Shown: positions 27,376 to 36,341, counted from the first letter of the stretch. The stretch is 64,000 bases of DNA from Lachnospiraceae bacterium (GCA_902363665.1 CABJAW010000010.1:106856-170855); one strand, 5' to 3'. The notes: generated by a model from the letters alone, not told the origin. Program-made: numbers and translations.

Positions 27376-28644
27376 TCATTCCTCTTTCTGTATCGCAATC
27401 TCCGAGTTCATATCATAAAATCCCACCGTGTTCTTTGAAGACACCACTACAAGGCTGCACGCATCATACAGCCGGTGATACACCACAAAGTCTCCACCGC
27501 TGTAGCCGGTCAGTCCAAAGGAGACCAGATATTCTCCGCCCTGCAGATCAGCCCGCTGTGTGTAAGAGACGACATAAATATCCCCGTCTTCCCCGGTCGG
27601 TGTCGTGATCCGCTCAAACATCGTATTCGTGCCGGTGATCTCCGTACCGCGCATATCCTTGACCGTAAATGCAAAAATCGGATCCTCAATCTTCGTATGG
27701 AACTGCACGCGTACTTTTAACGTAAATTCCGCGCCCTTCTCGATCGTATTGGTCTGCAGTCCGTTTGCATCCTCAACGAGAAAGCCAAGCATCTCCGCAC
27801 GCTTGTCTCCATACTCCAGTGCGCCCGGATTCATCTCAAACGGTGTGGTCCATCCGGTCTTTTTCCGTTTTTCTGCACTTTTGGGAAGTTTCTTCTCCTC
27901 CGCATCCGGAGCCTGATTGACGAGGAGGCGCTTATACAGATCCACCATTTCCTTCGGTGAACCGGTTCCGACTGCTTTTCCATGATCCAGCAGGATCACA
28001 CGGTCACAGTATTTGCTGATACTTCCAAGGTCATGGCTTACAAACAGGATTGTTTTCCCCTCCTGCTTGAATTCCTCAAATTTCCGGTAACATTTTGCCT
28101 GGAAAAAGACATCCCCGACAGAAAGCGCCTCGTCCACGATCAGAATTTCCGGATCGATATTGATTGCCACCGCAAAGGCCAGACGCACAAACATACCGCT
28201 CGAATATGATTTGACCGGCTGATTGACAAACTCTCCTATATCAGCAAAAGCCAGGATGTCATCCAGCCTGGCGTCTATCTCCTTCTCCGAAAAACCGATC
28301 ATAGTTCCGTTCAGATAAATATTTTCAATTCCCGTATATTCCATATTGAATCCGGCACCAAGCTCCAGCAGCGCCGAGATTCTGCCGTCCACCGACACCT
28401 CACCCTCCGTTGGACTGAGTACGCCGGTAATGATCTTCAGGATTGTGGATTTCCCGGCACCATTCGTGCCGATAATCCCCACCGTCTCACCTTTCCTTAT
28501 GTCAAAGCTGACATCCCGCAGCGCATAATGCTCGCGATACCGCTTCTTTTTCGAAAGCCCAAGGCTCTCCTTTAAGCGATCCGACGGTTTGTCATATAAT
28601 TTATACATCTTGCTCAGATGTTCTACACGAATTGCATCTTCCAT
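27376..28644 (-). CDS. Polysaccharide ABC exporter, ATP-binding subunit (Wzt/TagH type)
   Basis: 422 residues. The ATPase domain is at 1-245: Walker A GTNGAGKST (59-67), signature YSSGM (147-151), Walker B ILIVDEAL (167-174), and the H-loop VSHD. After a linker rich in lysine (about 255-275), a C-terminal beta-sandwich (about 280-420) resembles the Wzt carbohydrate-binding domain that recognises the finished non-reducing end. It pairs with the permease encoded just upstream (28789-29601) and exports lipid-linked glycan to the outer face, where the LCP protein can attach it. Confidence 0.92.
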   Translation of the reverse strand: MEDAIRVEHLSKMYKLYDKPSDRLKESLGLSKKKRYREHYALRDVSFDIRKGETVGIIGTNGAGKSTILKIITGVLSPTEGEVSVDGRISALLELGAGFNMEYTGIENIYLNGTMIGFSEKEIDARLDDILAFADIGEFVNQPVKSYSSGMFVRLAFAVAINIDPEILIVDEALSVGDVFFQAKCYRKFEEFKQEGKTILFVSHDLGSISKYCDRVILLDHGKAVGTGSPKEMVDLYKRLLVNQAPDAEEKKLPKSAEKRKKTGWTTPFEMNPGALEYGDKRAEMLGFLVEDANGLQTNTIEKGAEFTLKVRVQFHTKIEDPIFAFTVKDMRGTEITGTNTMFERITTPTGEDGDIYVVSYTQRADLQGGEYLVSFGLTGYSGGDFVVYHRLYDACSLVVVSSKNTVGFYDMNSEIAIQKEE

Positions 28645-28689
28645 ACTGTATGTTTCCTCACTTTTGTTTTACTGACGCAGGCTGCTCCT

Positions 28690-28790
28690 TATGAGATTTT
28701 GCGCTGTCTTTGGCCGGCATGACCTCTTTCTTACCGGACGCACGCTCATAAGGCATCCTCCCACTGACGTGGGTCCCTCCTTATGAGATT
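28690..28790 (-). repeat. Single copy of the 92-bp hairpin repeat
   Basis: One unit of the family forming the 42.5-43.2 kb array. It has the spacer part (TTTGCGCTG..., CTCTTTCTTACCGGACGC) and the hairpin CTCATAAGG...CCTTATGAG with inner stem CCCAC/GTGGG. It touches the stop codon of the permease gene: the TAA is directly followed by TCTCATAAGG. Confidence 0.8.
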
Positions 28791-29601
28791 ATATTACATC
28801 CGCGAAATGCACGCGCAGTTTTTTAAATACGCGTGTTCCAAGCCACAGCACTCCGATCACGAAGCACCAGAAATATGCGGTCCAAAGCGGACGTTCCCAG
28901 AACCAGTGCTTATAGATAAATACATCCCGGTATCCCATCACGATATAATAAACCGGGTTCAGTTTCAGGATCTTATACAAAAGCGGATAATGAATCAGCT
29001 TATCTTCCGCTACCCACATGATTGGTGTCAGCCAGATCCCGATCTGAAGCGCAATGCTGATCATCTGCGACAGATCCCGGAAAAAAACTACCACAGCGCT
29101 CGTCAGATACGAAAGCCCAAGGATAAGCAGAAGCAGTCCCGCCAGATAGTACAGCAGCTGCAGATAATACAGATCCGGAAAGTGTCCATAGCAGCAGTAC
29201 AAAAATGTAATAAACACGATAAAAAACAGATGTACAAAAACTGCCGACAAAATTTTCACAACCGGAAGTACACTGATATTGAATACGACTTTTTTTACCA
29301 GATAGCTGTACTCAAGCAGGGAATTTGTCCCGCCGGTCAGTCCGTCCTGAAAGAAGAACCATGGGATAATGCCGGCTACCAGATACAGCACAAATGGGAC
29401 CGGAAGTGAATCCGATCCCCCGCGAAATCCTACCTCAAATACAAACCAGTACACAAGCACGGTGATCACCGGCTGAATAAATGCCCAGATAATTCCGAGA
29501 TAAGAACCTGCATATTTCGTTTTAAAATCATTTTTTGCCAGTTTATAGATCATTTTCCGGCTTTTTATGATCTCTGCCGGAATGGAAGATTCTTTTTTCA
29601 C
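28789..29601 (-). CDS. Polysaccharide ABC exporter, permease (Wzm/TagG type)
   Basis: 270 residues with six membrane segments of the ABC-2 type. An N-terminal amphipathic stretch (about 10-30, KMIYKLAKNDFKTKYAG) precedes YLGIIWAFIQPVITVLVYWFV, and QIGIWLTPIMW lies near 190. The start is GTG at 29601 with AAAGGAG seven bases upstream. It acts with the Wzt-type ATPase downstream, separated by one hairpin repeat. The pair makes this an ABC-dependent rather than a flippase/polymerase pathway. Confidence 0.93.
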   Translation of the reverse strand: MKKESSIPAEIIKSRKMIYKLAKNDFKTKYAGSYLGIIWAFIQPVITVLVYWFVFEVGFRGGSDSLPVPFVLYLVAGIIPWFFFQDGLTGGTNSLLEYSYLVKKVVFNISVLPVVKILSAVFVHLFFIVFITFLYCCYGHFPDLYYLQLLYYLAGLLLLILGLSYLTSAVVVFFRDLSQMISIALQIGIWLTPIMWVAEDKLIHYPLLYKILKLNPVYYIVMGYRDVFIYKHWFWERPLWTAYFWCFVIGVLWLGTRVFKKLRVHFADVI

Positions 29602-29674
29602 ACTTTTTCTCCTTTGTCTCTAAGGCTATCCCTCAGTATATCATTTCATCTCTGGAAAGTAAAGTGTGCACTTA

Positions 29675-31138
29675 TTACATCTGCGGAACCGGCGTCGGCC
29701 TGCTCTTATCCCATACAGAAGAAACATCAAACAGATCGCTCAGCATATCCGGATTGTAGTACATCCGATAGCCGTCAAGATTTCTTCTTCCCTGTCGCAT
29801 ATAATTGCTTCCAAACTGTACCCAGTACTGTGTGGAATCCACGTTGCAGAAAATATTAAAGCCCTTCCCTTTCAAATACGTAAAAAACGGGTTGGCGTCA
29901 GTATAAGGCTGCCAGTCTCCGATATCCGCTCCAAACGCGAAAATGATCACGTCGGTATCGCCGACCACCGGTGCCACATTATCAAGCCAGCGCTGTGTAT
30001 CCTTCTGCATTGCCTCCAGGCCGACTGTCTGCGGAGCGATATGTCCCCACGTATGGCTTGCAAATTCCCAGCCTTCCGCCTTCATCGTATTTGCAACGTT
30101 TGTGGCATCATCGACTTCCTTCTGCCATGCCGCCTCATCAAAATCCGGATGCTCGTCAAAAAATTTCTGCTGATACTCTGTGACGCGGGACGCCTCTTTC
30201 GTCCGGTAAACCTCGTCCGTACGATAGCCAAGCACGCCCTCATATCCGGTCAGTGCAATGATCCCCTTGTGTCCGTGATACGAAAAATCAGGATGTTCCT
30301 TTACGAACGTATCAATCCACGGAACCATGTCATAATCTCCAACCGAAATGCTTCCGTCATCCTCAACATAAGTGTTCTTCACATCGCCGTTCTCATCCAC
30401 AATCAGCTTCTGTGCAAATCCATCGCCATCCATATAATGGTAGTAGCTCACGTCATCCTGCGACAAAACGAACGGAATCTTTCCAGGCGGAAGCAGGATC
30501 TCCCCGCTGGAAACCGTGCCATCTGCATTTACCGTACACATATCGTGCAGGCTTACCATCACATAGCCCTTTTCATACATGCTCTCCATGATCCCGGTAA
30601 ATTCACTCATTGTTGTCATAACCTGATTGTAACCGGCTTCTTTTGCATCACCGTCGAATGCCTTAGACGGATCCTTGATCATTGTGTGGAAAAAGACGTG
30701 TGTGATCTGTTCCAGCGGATATGCCGTGCATGTCGCTTTCACCTGCTGATACCCCGTCACTGCATCCTGCATTTTCTGGCTGTTCGTATACAGAGAAGAG
30801 GCCTGCAGCGACTGGATCGCCCCGTCATAATCGTACTGGGCTGCCATCACATCCGCCGCCGCCAGCAGCTGATCCTCTGTACTGCCGCTTCCTTCCGTGC
30901 TCTCTGTCTGGTCTGCCGTGACGCTTCCGCCCGCATCTGCCTGTGCTTCCTGCTGTTGTTTTTTCGTGTTTTCCTCCTGCTTTTTTACACCCGGGATCAC
31001 CGCATCCTTAATCAGCACAACTGCCAGAAATACAACAATCAAAATCAACAGTGAAATAATGCACTTCATAATCAACACATTTTTTCTTCTCTGCGCCTGT
31101 TTTTGACGCAGGCGCTTTTCCCGCTCATTCATGTCCAT
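29675..31138 (-). CDS. Membrane-anchored polysaccharide deacetylase family protein
   Basis: 487 residues. A cytoplasmic basic tail and one membrane segment (about 23-45) are followed by a Q/E/T-rich linker (50-90), a helical region (about 90-130) and a carbohydrate esterase 4-like domain at about 140-440. That domain has SQDDVSYYHY as the candidate metal Asp-Asp and SHTWGH as the candidate metal histidines. It probably removes N-acetyl groups from wall glycan or from the polymer made by this cluster. It is the most upstream gene of the cluster, with GGAGAG before the ATG. Confidence 0.85.
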   Translation of the reverse strand: MDMNEREKRLRQKQAQRRKNVLIMKCIISLLILIVVFLAVVLIKDAVIPGVKKQEENTKKQQQEAQADAGGSVTADQTESTEGSGSTEDQLLAAADVMAAQYDYDGAIQSLQASSLYTNSQKMQDAVTGYQQVKATCTAYPLEQITHVFFHTMIKDPSKAFDGDAKEAGYNQVMTTMSEFTGIMESMYEKGYVMVSLHDMCTVNADGTVSSGEILLPPGKIPFVLSQDDVSYYHYMDGDGFAQKLIVDENGDVKNTYVEDDGSISVGDYDMVPWIDTFVKEHPDFSYHGHKGIIALTGYEGVLGYRTDEVYRTKEASRVTEYQQKFFDEHPDFDEAAWQKEVDDATNVANTMKAEGWEFASHTWGHIAPQTVGLEAMQKDTQRWLDNVAPVVGDTDVIIFAFGADIGDWQPYTDANPFFTYLKGKGFNIFCNVDSTQYWVQFGSNYMRQGRRNLDGYRMYYNPDMLSDLFDVSSVWDKSRPTPVPQM

Positions 31139-31339
31139 AGTTTTCTCTCTCCGTTTTCTTCTTTCGTTTACTCTGCTATTTTGGTTTCTTATCTGATTCT
31201 TATTATTTTTCTTTATTACTCTGTCTGTTTTCCCGCACTTTCGTTCAGCTGATGCTTCTCACAGTTTTATTTTTTCATCTTTCTTTATTTTTATTCTGCT
31301 TCTTTGCCGCGAGGCATCACATGTAAGCCCCTGTCTTTT

Positions 31340-32110
31340 TCAGGCGGTGCCAGCACTGTCTGCCTGTATACTTCCTGACAGCTCCCCGGTCTGCGCCGCC
31401 GTCTCATTCTGCACTGCTGTTTCTGTCTGTGCTGCCGTCTCACTCTGTGGTGTTGTCTCACTCTGCGCTGCCGTTTCCGCCTGTACCGCTTCCGTCTGCT
31501 TCTTTTGCAGTGTGATCCCTGTCGTCACGCGGTTTTGTTCCTGCCTCGTTGGCAGTGTAATCCGCTCCGATCCCGGAAGCTTTGTCCCGTTGCCAAGCAC
31601 GATCTCATAGATGATCGCTGCGACCAGAAGCACACACAGGACTCCAAATGCAGCCCATAGCACCCGCAGCTTCGTCCGCTCGCCGTAACTGCGTGCCCTC
31701 CGGCTCCGCTTAGCGGATACCTGTTTTTCTGCCTTTGGCCGTTTCGTCTCCGTCAGCCCGTCCGCTGCTTTCTTTTTGACTTTCGTGTTTGTTTTCCGAT
31801 GAAGGTGGATTCTTTCCCCTGCATTTTTTTCATTTTCAAGTTTCTCTGAAACTCTGCGCTTTTGTTCTGCAGCCGAATCCTTTTCTGTCGCTGTATCATT
31901 CACACTTGCCTTACTATTTGGAAGTGTTTTCTGGTCTTCCGGCGTAATATTCCAGTATCTCCGGCTTTCCGGAGACTTTCCGTATATCATCGGGCGGCCC
32001 TGTGTCCCCCGTCTTCGTTCTGCCATCCCATGTCCCCCCGAAGCAAAACAGATCCTGCCACATTCATGATCCATCTGCTCATCTGTTCTTTTTTGCCTAT
32101 GGTTAAGCAT
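31340..32110 (-). CDS. Single-pass membrane protein with repetitive outer tail, unknown function
   Basis: 256 residues from the ATG at 32110 (AGGA eight bases upstream). A basic, disordered cytoplasmic part (1-140) leads to one membrane segment (about 150-172, LWAAFGVLCVLLVAAIIYEI) and an outside tail. The tail ends in degenerate repeats of Q-S/T-E-T-A-A and has no cysteine. No catalytic motif is visible. The layout (basic, one span, Q/T/E-rich outside) resembles proteins that sit in the wall zone near LCP and hydrolase genes. Function unknown. Confidence 0.6.
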   Translation of the reverse strand: MLNHRQKRTDEQMDHECGRICFASGGHGMAERRRGTQGRPMIYGKSPESRRYWNITPEDQKTLPNSKASVNDTATEKDSAAEQKRRVSEKLENEKNAGERIHLHRKTNTKVKKKAADGLTETKRPKAEKQVSAKRSRRARSYGERTKLRVLWAAFGVLCVLLVAAIIYEIVLGNGTKLPGSERITLPTRQEQNRVTTGITLQKKQTEAVQAETAAQSETTPQSETAAQTETAVQNETAAQTGELSGSIQADSAGTA

Positions 32111-32316
32111 AGTTGATTTCCTATCTTTTGTCAATCAGACCAACCTTGCATTTTTTCTTAAGATTTTGGCTCTGAACGCTCTCCCGAACCTTTCTCTTTA
32201 CGAACCCTTCCCAAAATGATATACTTTTACCGATATTAATTATTCGATTGATCGGGAATATCCATTTTACTTACTGCCTGCTGATTTTTTGCAGGCAGAT
32301 ATTCCGAGGTGATGAC

Positions 32317-33300
32317 ATGAAATGGGATGACAAACCCTACCATTCACTTGACTATGAAATGAAACACCGTTTCGGTGAAAAAGTTTACCGCCTGTCTCTA
32401 AATGGCGGCATGACCTGTCCAAACCGCGACGGAAAATGTGGCATGCGCGGCTGTATTTTCTGCAGCGCCGGAGGATCCGGTGATTTTGCAGCATCGCCTG
32501 CCCTCTCTATTTCCAGACAGCTTTCCTCGCAAAAAGAGATGATCCGAAAAAAGCGGCCGGTTGAGCGGTTTATCGCCTATTTTCAGGCCTATACCAATAC
32601 TTACGCACCGGTCGATTACCTTCGTCCTCTGTTTTTGGAGGCGATCCGCGACCCGGAAGTCGTCGCACTCTCCATCGCTACCAGGCCGGACTGTCTGGGG
32701 GATGACGTACTGCAGCTGCTTGATGAGCTGAATCATATCAAGCCTGTCTGGGTGGAGCTTGGCCTTCAGACCATGCACGAATCATCCGCACGTTTTATCC
32801 GCCGCGGTTATCCGCTCTCCTGTTTCGAACAGGCTGTCCCGGCGCTTCGCTCCATCGGCATCGAGGTTATCACTCATGTCATCCTCGGTCTGCCCGGAGA
32901 ATCGCAGGAACAAATGCTGGAGACCTGCCGTTACCTTAATACGCTTGATATCCAGGGCATCAAGCTGCAGCTGCTCCACGTACTGAAGCGTACCGATCTG
33001 GGTCTGCTTTACGAAGCAAAGCCATTCCCGGTTATGACCATGGAGGAATATATCTCGCTGCTGATCCGCTGCATTGAACAGCTCCCGCCGCAGCTTGTCA
33101 TCCACAGGCTCACCGGTGACGGTCCAAAAGATCTGCTTATTGCACCACTTTGGAGCACACGCAAACGAACTGTACTGAACCAGATCCACGCAGAATTCAG
33201 ACGGCGCGGTACCTGGCAGGGCAAATACTATCTTCCACCCACTGAAGGCGGAAAACCAGGAGGAAACTTATGCCGGAACCATTTACACTCTACAAACTGA
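32317..33300 (+). CDS. TIGR01212-family (YhcC-like) radical SAM protein
   Basis: 327 residues from the ATG at 32317 (GAGGTGAT upstream). The cluster-binding cysteines lie in TCPNRDGKCGMRGCIFCSAG, at 34, 46 and 49. Family hallmarks include YFQAYTNTYAP, SIATRPDCL and VWVELGLQTMHESSARFIRRGY. The reaction of this family is not settled; members bind an Fe4S4 cluster and S-adenosylmethionine. It overlaps the next gene by 31 bases. Just upstream of the ribosome site a CTGCCTGC/GCAGGCAG hairpin (about 32276-32300) could influence translation. Confidence 0.92.
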   Translation: MKWDDKPYHSLDYEMKHRFGEKVYRLSLNGGMTCPNRDGKCGMRGCIFCSAGGSGDFAASPALSISRQLSSQKEMIRKKRPVERFIAYFQAYTNTYAPVDYLRPLFLEAIRDPEVVALSIATRPDCLGDDVLQLLDELNHIKPVWVELGLQTMHESSARFIRRGYPLSCFEQAVPALRSIGIEVITHVILGLPGESQEQMLETCRYLNTLDIQGIKLQLLHVLKRTDLGLLYEAKPFPVMTMEEYISLLIRCIEQLPPQLVIHRLTGDGPKDLLIAPLWSTRKRTVLNQIHAEFRRRGTWQGKYYLPPTEGGKPGGNLCRNHLHSTN

Positions 33301-33782
33301 TCGTCCTTTATATGCTGCAGAAAGTTGATTTTCCGCTGACCACTTCACAGATCTCTTCCTTCATTCTGGACCGCGGCTACACGACCTATTTCACGCTGCA
33401 GTCCGTCCTGTCTGAACTGGCAGAATCCGATCTGGTCCGTATGGAACCAATCCGCAATACTTCTTATTACACGATCACCGCACCTGGAGAAGAAACGCTT
33501 CATTACTTCCAGAACCGTATCTCTCCGACTATTCGCGAGGACATCGACCAGTACATGCTTGAAAATAAGATCCAGCTTCGCGATGAAGTCTCGATCATCT
33601 CCGATTATTACCGCAACACAGCGGACGAATTTTCGGTTCACTGCATCGTAAAAGAGAAATATGCGAATCCGATCGATCTCACGATCACCGTTCCAGATGA
33701 AGCACAGGCAAAAACCGTCTGCAACAACTGGCGGAGAAAGTGTCAGGAAATCTATGAATTTGTCATGAAGGAACTTTTATAA
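33270..33782 (+). CDS. DUF4364 family protein
   Basis: 170 residues, full length for the family. The N-terminal half (about 1-75) looks like a winged helix-turn-helix (LTTSQISSFILDRGYTTYFT then LQSVLSELAESDLV), and the C-terminal half is a small alpha/beta domain. It is widespread in Clostridia and usually follows unrelated housekeeping genes; a regulatory role is plausible but unproven. It begins inside the end of the radical SAM gene (AGGAGG seven bases before the ATG), so the two are cotranslated. Confidence 0.88.
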   Translation: MPEPFTLYKLIVLYMLQKVDFPLTTSQISSFILDRGYTTYFTLQSVLSELAESDLVRMEPIRNTSYYTITAPGEETLHYFQNRISPTIREDIDQYMLENKIQLRDEVSIISDYYRNTADEFSVHCIVKEKYANPIDLTITVPDEAQAKTVCNNWRRKCQEIYEFVMKELL

Positions 33783-33805
33783 GTCACTGCCCCTGCCTTA
33801 TTTCG

Positions 33806-33839
33806 TAAAACGGACATTTGCGATCCGCTTCACTGTCTG
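33806..33839. repeat. Diverged copy of the CGGACATT...ATCCGCTT module
   Basis: Short imperfect palindrome CGGACATTTGCGATCCG followed by CTTCACTGTCTG, matching module 1 of the mosaic repeats at 4.06, 48.83 and 61.83 kb. It lies 24 bases after the DUF4364 stop. Confidence 0.6.
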
Positions 33840-33852
33840 TGAACACAGACAT

Positions 33853-33889
33853 AAAAAAACAGCCACAGGAAATCCCGTGGCTGTTTTTT
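33853..33889. terminator. Bidirectional terminator
   Basis: Stem AAAAAACAGCCAC/GTGGCTGTTTTTT (33854-33866 and 33877-33889) around a 10-base loop, with A and T runs on both sides. It separates the convergent DUF4364 gene and the SH3/hydrolase gene. Confidence 0.92.
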
Positions 33890-33985
33890 ATCTTCTGTTT
33901 TGATGAAGTCCTGGAAAACGGGTCATCTTCTCGCCATTCCAAAACGCTCTTTGCAGAAGCTGAGGGCGCTTCCTGCAAATTTCCT

Positions 33986-35461
33986 TTATGCCATCACTGC
34001 TGCTGCCGCCTCGTAGCATGCGCTGGGGACGCCGCCTACGAGTGCATCAGAAAGTGCTCCGTTTGATGGTGATGCGAATAATCCGGACTGATAAATCACT
34101 TCACTGACCGTATCCGGGTACTCTGTACTGTATACACAGTCCATAACCATTTGTCCCATCGCCAGCATGCTGTCATAGTCATCACTGCCAGCTTCGCAAT
34201 AAATCAGTGCTGCAAGAAGTCCGATATCATCAGAGGTCACTTCGCCTGCTTCACTGTTCTCAGCATAAGAAGCTGCCTCATAATCATTGTCGATCACATT
34301 GCCGTCTGCATCATAATAGGTATCGCTGTCTGCGTCATACCATCCATCTTCTCCGCTTTCGTCTGTACCATCATCCGGTGCAGAAGTCTCCGGTGTGGTC
34401 TCCCCATTTGTTTCCGGTGTCTCCGGTGCAGGAGAATTGTTTTTCTTTCCGATTACATTTCCGTTTGCATCATAATACGTGTCGGTATCTGCATCATACC
34501 AGCCGCCATTATCTCCACTGCCCGGATCACTTGTCTCGGTCTGCGGCGGATTCGTCTCTGGTGCGCTCGTCTCGGTCTGCGGCGGATTCGTCTCTGGTGC
34601 GCTCGTCTCGGTCTGCGGCGGATTTGTCTCCGGTGCGCTTGTCTCGGTCTGCGGCGGATTTGTCTCCGGTGCGCTCGTCTCAGTCTGCGGCGGATTTGTC
34701 TCCGGTGCGCTTGTCTCAGGCTGCTGCCAGTCTGTCTCCGGTGTACTCGTCTCAGGAGCCGTTGTCTCCGGTGTCTCTGTCTCAGCCGGATCTGTCTCTT
34801 CTGTCTCTTCTGTCTCGGCCTCTGTCTCTCGGTTCATCGGAACGAGATCATTGCCTTCATATAACTCATCTTTATCTACTGCAGTATCCAGGATCAGTAC
34901 CTTGGATACATCCTCAGAGGAAACATAGCCAAGACCATCGGTACCAACCTGTACGGTCAGCCAGTGTCCCTCATCCTGAAGCAGAATGAAGTAAGCACCC
35001 GTCTCCAGCACATCCATGACATCTGAATCTGCATTCTCTGCTGAAAACAGCTTAACATCATCCCAGGTCGTTGCAACACCTTCGTATCCATAATGATCTG
35101 CAAGACCGATCACATCACGTCCATACAGCAGATAGTCATTCTTTACGAAGCCTGTGATATCGCCGGAAGTGATCTCTGTCCACTCATCGCCTTTGTCGAT
35201 CACCCATGCAGCCATGCCGTAATACAGATAACCGACTACTTCGCCATCCTTATCTGCCGTCGCACGGATATTGACACCAGTATCAACGGCATCGTCATTG
35301 ATCATTGCTACTTTATCCCACGCATTTTCCTGTTCATATGGTATCGTAATCTTGTCCCGAATCTCGCCATCCTCAGCAGCCATTACAGAACCGCCAGCCA
35401 AAATGGAAAATCCCATTGCTGAAAGCAGACACAACAGGGCGCGTTGATTTCTCTTTTTCAT
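33986..35461 (-). CDS. Secreted SH3-domain protein with C-terminal cell-wall-hydrolase (SleB-like) domain, short at its end
   Basis: 491 residues from the ATG at 35461 (GGAGG ten bases upstream; an earlier in-frame start lacks one). A Sec signal ends near VMA-AED. Two SH3-like domains (about 50-115 and 120-195) bind wall. A T/E/P-rich stalk with five perfect 12-residue repeats (about 250-309) follows, then two copies of WYDAD(T/S)DTYYDA(N/D)GNVI, and a hydrolase domain (about 409-491; LAALIYCEAGSDDYDSMLAM). The domain stops at CYEAAAAVMA, about 20-25 residues before the usual GN..FY ending of the family. The catalytic Glu region is kept; activity is uncertain. Confidence 0.85.
   Translation of the reverse strand: MKKRNQRALLCLLSAMGFSILAGGSVMAAEDGEIRDKITIPYEQENAWDKVAMINDDAVDTGVNIRATADKDGEVVGYLYYGMAAWVIDKGDEWTEITSGDITGFVKNDYLLYGRDVIGLADHYGYEGVATTWDDVKLFSAENADSDVMDVLETGAYFILLQDEGHWLTVQVGTDGLGYVSSEDVSKVLILDTAVDKDELYEGNDLVPMNRETEAETEETEETDPAETETPETTAPETSTPETDWQQPETSAPETNPPQTETSAPETNPPQTETSAPETNPPQTETSAPETNPPQTETSAPETNPPQTETSDPGSGDNGGWYDADTDTYYDANGNVIGKKNNSPAPETPETNGETTPETSAPDDGTDESGEDGWYDADSDTYYDADGNVIDNDYEAASYAENSEAGEVTSDDIGLLAALIYCEAGSDDYDSMLAMGQMVMDCVYSTEYPDTVSEVIYQSGLFASPSNGALSDALVGGVPSACYEAAAAVMA
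34535..34714 (-). repeat. Five 36-bp tandem repeats in the hydrolase stalk
   Basis: Five in-frame copies of a 36-base unit encoding T-S-A-P-E-T-N-P-P-Q-T-E. Copies are nearly identical in DNA. They build an extended, probably glycosylatable wall-spanning stalk and are likely to vary in number. Confidence 0.9.
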
Positions 35462-35505
35462 TTCTATCTTTCCTCCTCGGAACGCGTTTGACATTTCCTT
35501 TAAAA

Positions 35506-35556
35506 ATATTACACAATTATTAAGTTATATTACGGATTCATTGTAATATGTAATAT
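35506..35556. promoter_or_regulatory. Four-half-site operator over the hydrolase promoter
   Basis: Two direct ATATTAC sites (35506-35512, 35527-35533) face two direct GTAATAT sites (35543-35549, 35550-35556). The inner pair forms a 7-bp inverted repeat with a 9-base gap. The -10 box (35540-35545) is inside. The arrangement suggests two dimers of a repressor or response regulator. Confidence 0.5.
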
Positions 35557-35568
35557 AGGATTTGTCAA
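35540..35568 (-). promoter_or_regulatory. Promoter of the SH3/hydrolase gene
   Basis: Minus-strand TTGACA (plus 35563-35568), 17 bases, TACAAT (plus 35540-35545). It leaves an AT-rich leader of about 75 bases before the ribosome site. Confidence 0.75.
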
Positions 35569-35658
35569 GCTTTATTGTCTATTTTAACGTTCATTTGTTA
35601 TGGGCAAAATTCACAAAATTTTCCAGGTCTGGCCACAGAAAACCCGATTTCCGGCACA

Positions 35659-35700
35659 GAAAAAGCTCCGGAATGTCCGTTTTTCGGCACATCCCGGAGC
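35659..35700 (-). terminator. Terminator downstream of the queT-type gene
   Basis: Minus-strand stem GCTCCGGGATGTGCCG against CGGACATTCCGGAGC with a loop of A residues, followed by five T. It closes the preQ1-regulated transcript about 95 bases after its stop codon. It also prevents reading into the hydrolase promoter. Confidence 0.8.
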
Positions 35701-35796
35701 CTGAAGCTGACAGAAAAATTTTCACTCTGCCTGACTCTTTTTCTGAACACAGGTCGCGAAGCAGATTGCGAACGTCCGCTTTACATTCGCTGTCTG

Positions 35797-36288
35797 CTAT
35801 GCGGCTGTCTTCCAGATCTGAAGCTTATATTTGTCCAGTACCGACGCAAGAATGCAGCCAAGTACCTCACAGGAAATCACCTCTCCGACTCCTACCGTCA
35901 CCATCATAATCGGGATCGGAAGTGCCACGCCGTATGCATAGCGGAGCACAAACGGCACGATGCAGATATTCGCGATGATCGGTGGAAGTGCCGCAATAAA
36001 ATGCCTGCAGCTGCGCAGCTTCCACGTAAATACTGCTCCGATCAGCGTTGCGATGCTTCCGCAGATGATATCCGCGATCACAGCTCCGCCAAGGACATTT
36101 CCGATCAGGCAGCCGACAAACAGCCCCGGAATCGCCGCCGGTGTAAAAATCGGAAGGAGCGTAAGCATCTCTGAAATACGAACCTGCACTTCGCCGAAAC
36201 TAAACGGCTGAAATACCACCGTGAGCACCACATAAATCGCCGCGATCATTGCCGCGTGGGTCAAAAAGGTTACGTTTTTTCTTTCCAT
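35797..36288 (-). CDS. queT: QueT-family queuosine-precursor transporter (ECF S component)
   Basis: 163 residues with five to six membrane segments and the family stretch FGEVQVRISEMLTLLPIFTP followed by AAIPGLFVGCLIGN. QueT proteins bind preQ1/preQ0 and use the shared ECF module for uptake. The preQ1-I-type riboswitch immediately upstream supports this substrate. The ribosome site AAAGGAG is the tail of the riboswitch, so ligand binding should mask it. Monocistronic by its own promoter (36414-36442) and terminator (35659-35700). Confidence 0.92.
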   Translation of the reverse strand: MERKNVTFLTHAAMIAAIYVVLTVVFQPFSFGEVQVRISEMLTLLPIFTPAAIPGLFVGCLIGNVLGGAVIADIICGSIATLIGAVFTWKLRSCRHFIAALPPIIANICIVPFVLRYAYGVALPIPIMMVTVGVGEVISCEVLGCILASVLDKYKLQIWKTAA

Positions 36289-36299
36289 ATTCTGTTTTC

Positions 36300-36341
36300 T
36301 CCTTTAGTTTTGTTTTACGAGTGGAAGGTCACGAACACTCG
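36300..36341 (-). ncRNA. PreQ1-I riboswitch
   Basis: On the minus strand, stem CGAGTG/CACTCG (plus 36336-36341 and 36318-36323) encloses a 12-base loop TTCGTGACCTTC. An A-rich tail TAAAACAAAACTAAAGGAG follows and ends in the Shine-Dalgarno of queT. This is the compact H-type pseudoknot layout of preQ1-I aptamers. It is likely translational: preQ1 would pull the A-rich tail into the stem groove and hide GGAG. Confidence 0.75.

Noticed and set aside
29666..31054. 462-codon plus-strand frame opposite the deacetylase gene
   Set aside because: Antisense shadow: the minus-strand frame has a recognised domain, membrane segment and ribosome site; the plus frame has none.
34151..34989. Plus-strand repetitive frames over the hydrolase stalk
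   Set aside because: Shadow of the Thr/Pro/Glu repeats in the real minus-strand gene.
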